NCBI GenBank assembly: GCA_903905285.1
Contig: CAIVFQ010000128.1
Span: 1 to 6,118, forward strand
Length of the DNA: 6,118 bases
From: an uncultured Alphaproteobacteria bacterium
GTDB lineage: Bacteria; Pseudomonadota; Alphaproteobacteria; Paracaedibacterales; CAIULA01
Direction: 5' to 3'
The notes beneath the pieces are model-generated. The model saw only the letters and a program-made list of their open reading frames with translations, was not told the DNA's origin and did no database searches. Each line of letters begins with the position of its first letter. Positions within the stretch are counted from its first letter, which is position 1. Positions 5,987 through 6,118 of the stretch are shown here, piece after piece. The translations under genes and the position numbers were made by a program.

Positions 5987-6118
5987 CTACCCAGGTTTAT
6001 TGTGGGCAGAACTGAGGATTTAGGATGGCATGAAAGATATTAAACCCCTGTTTGCGTCTCGTTGAGAGAAAGCCTCGAATTAGGCAAAAGACTTCGGCTC
6101 CTCGGGTTGTTCTGAATC
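5983..6118 (-). mobile_element. IS66-family-like insertion sequence, transposase-distal end (partial)
   Basis: The end is placed where mvaD similarity stops. The sequence begins GTAACTACCCAGG, and terminal GTAA is typical of IS66-family inverted repeats. A transposase C-terminus runs toward this end and stops 14 bases short of it, as expected for the last gene of such an element. The rest, including the matching inverted repeat and any accessory genes (tnpA, tnpB), lies beyond the window. The boundary is good to a few bases only. Confidence 0.7.
5997..6118 (-). CDS. tnpC: IS66-type transposase, C-terminal fragment
   Basis: The minus strand is open from the window edge to a TAA at 5999-5997. 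It gives 39 complete codons, with 2 further bases of a split codon at the edge. The product includes RGAEVFCLIRGFLSTRRKQG and then FNIFHAILNPQFCPQ. The pattern E-x-F-C-x-I-R-x-x-x-S-T-x-R-K-Q-G is the C-terminal tail seen in IS66 TnpC DDE transposases (compare the usual GAEAFCRIRGYLST.RKQG). The catalytic domain and the start lie outside the window, so completeness cannot be judged. The gene runs toward mvaD and lies inside the element that interrupts it. The assignment is from memory of the family, made on a short piece. Confidence 0.72.
   Translation of the reverse strand, partial: FRTTRGAEVFCLIRGFLSTRRKQGFNIFHAILNPQFCPQ

Noticed and set aside
5984..6118. A frameshift or sequencing error as the cause of the short MvaD.
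   Set aside because: Reading all three forward frames after 5986 gives no DAGPN-like continuation, while the minus strand gives a recognisable transposase tail. Insertion explains the data better.
6080..6118. Minus-strand alternative frame ending in DSEQPEEPKSFA, considered as the 3' end of another gene.
   Set aside because: It is only 12 residues and overlaps the longer frame that matches the IS66 transposase tail.

Overview
The window is a stretch of bacterial chromosome. It is moderately AT-rich, with tightly packed genes, Shine-Dalgarno sites, ATGA stop/start overlaps, GTG and TTG starts, and the end of an insertion sequence. Its centre is a mevalonate-pathway gene cluster for isoprenoid precursor synthesis. 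Most alpha- and gammaproteobacteria use the MEP pathway instead. A mevalonate cluster beside IS elements and a secreted, low-complexity coiled protein suggests a host-associated or intracellular lineage (Coxiella/Legionella-like or Holosporales-like). That placement is inference, and the window holds no taxonomic marker.

Layout. Positions 65-772 (+) encode an unrecognised protein with a signal peptide, a long Glu/Arg-rich charged helix built from 18-codon repeats, and a hydrophobic C-terminus. Its stop overlaps the stop of a convergent MFS transporter gene (769-1959, -). A divergent spacer of about 180 bp (1960-2140) holds the likely promoter of the mevalonate genes. There follow, all on + and each joined to the next by an ATGA overlap: class II HMG-CoA reductase (2141-3382), a mevalonate-kinase-like GHMP kinase (3379-4224), a second GHMP kinase that is probably phosphomevalonate kinase (4221-5114), and diphosphomevalonate decarboxylase (5111-5986).

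Together these four genes would take HMG-CoA to mevalonate, then mevalonate 5-phosphate, mevalonate 5-diphosphate and isopentenyl diphosphate. HMG-CoA synthase and IPP isomerase are not in the window.

The main discovery is at the right edge. The decarboxylase reading frame stops just before the family's DAGPN motif, which carries the catalytic Asp. The next bases begin with GTAA, the terminal sequence typical of IS66-family elements, and the minus strand there encodes the C-terminal 39 residues of an IS66-type transposase. The last pathway gene therefore appears to be interrupted by an IS66-like element, whose own terminal bases supply the stop codon.
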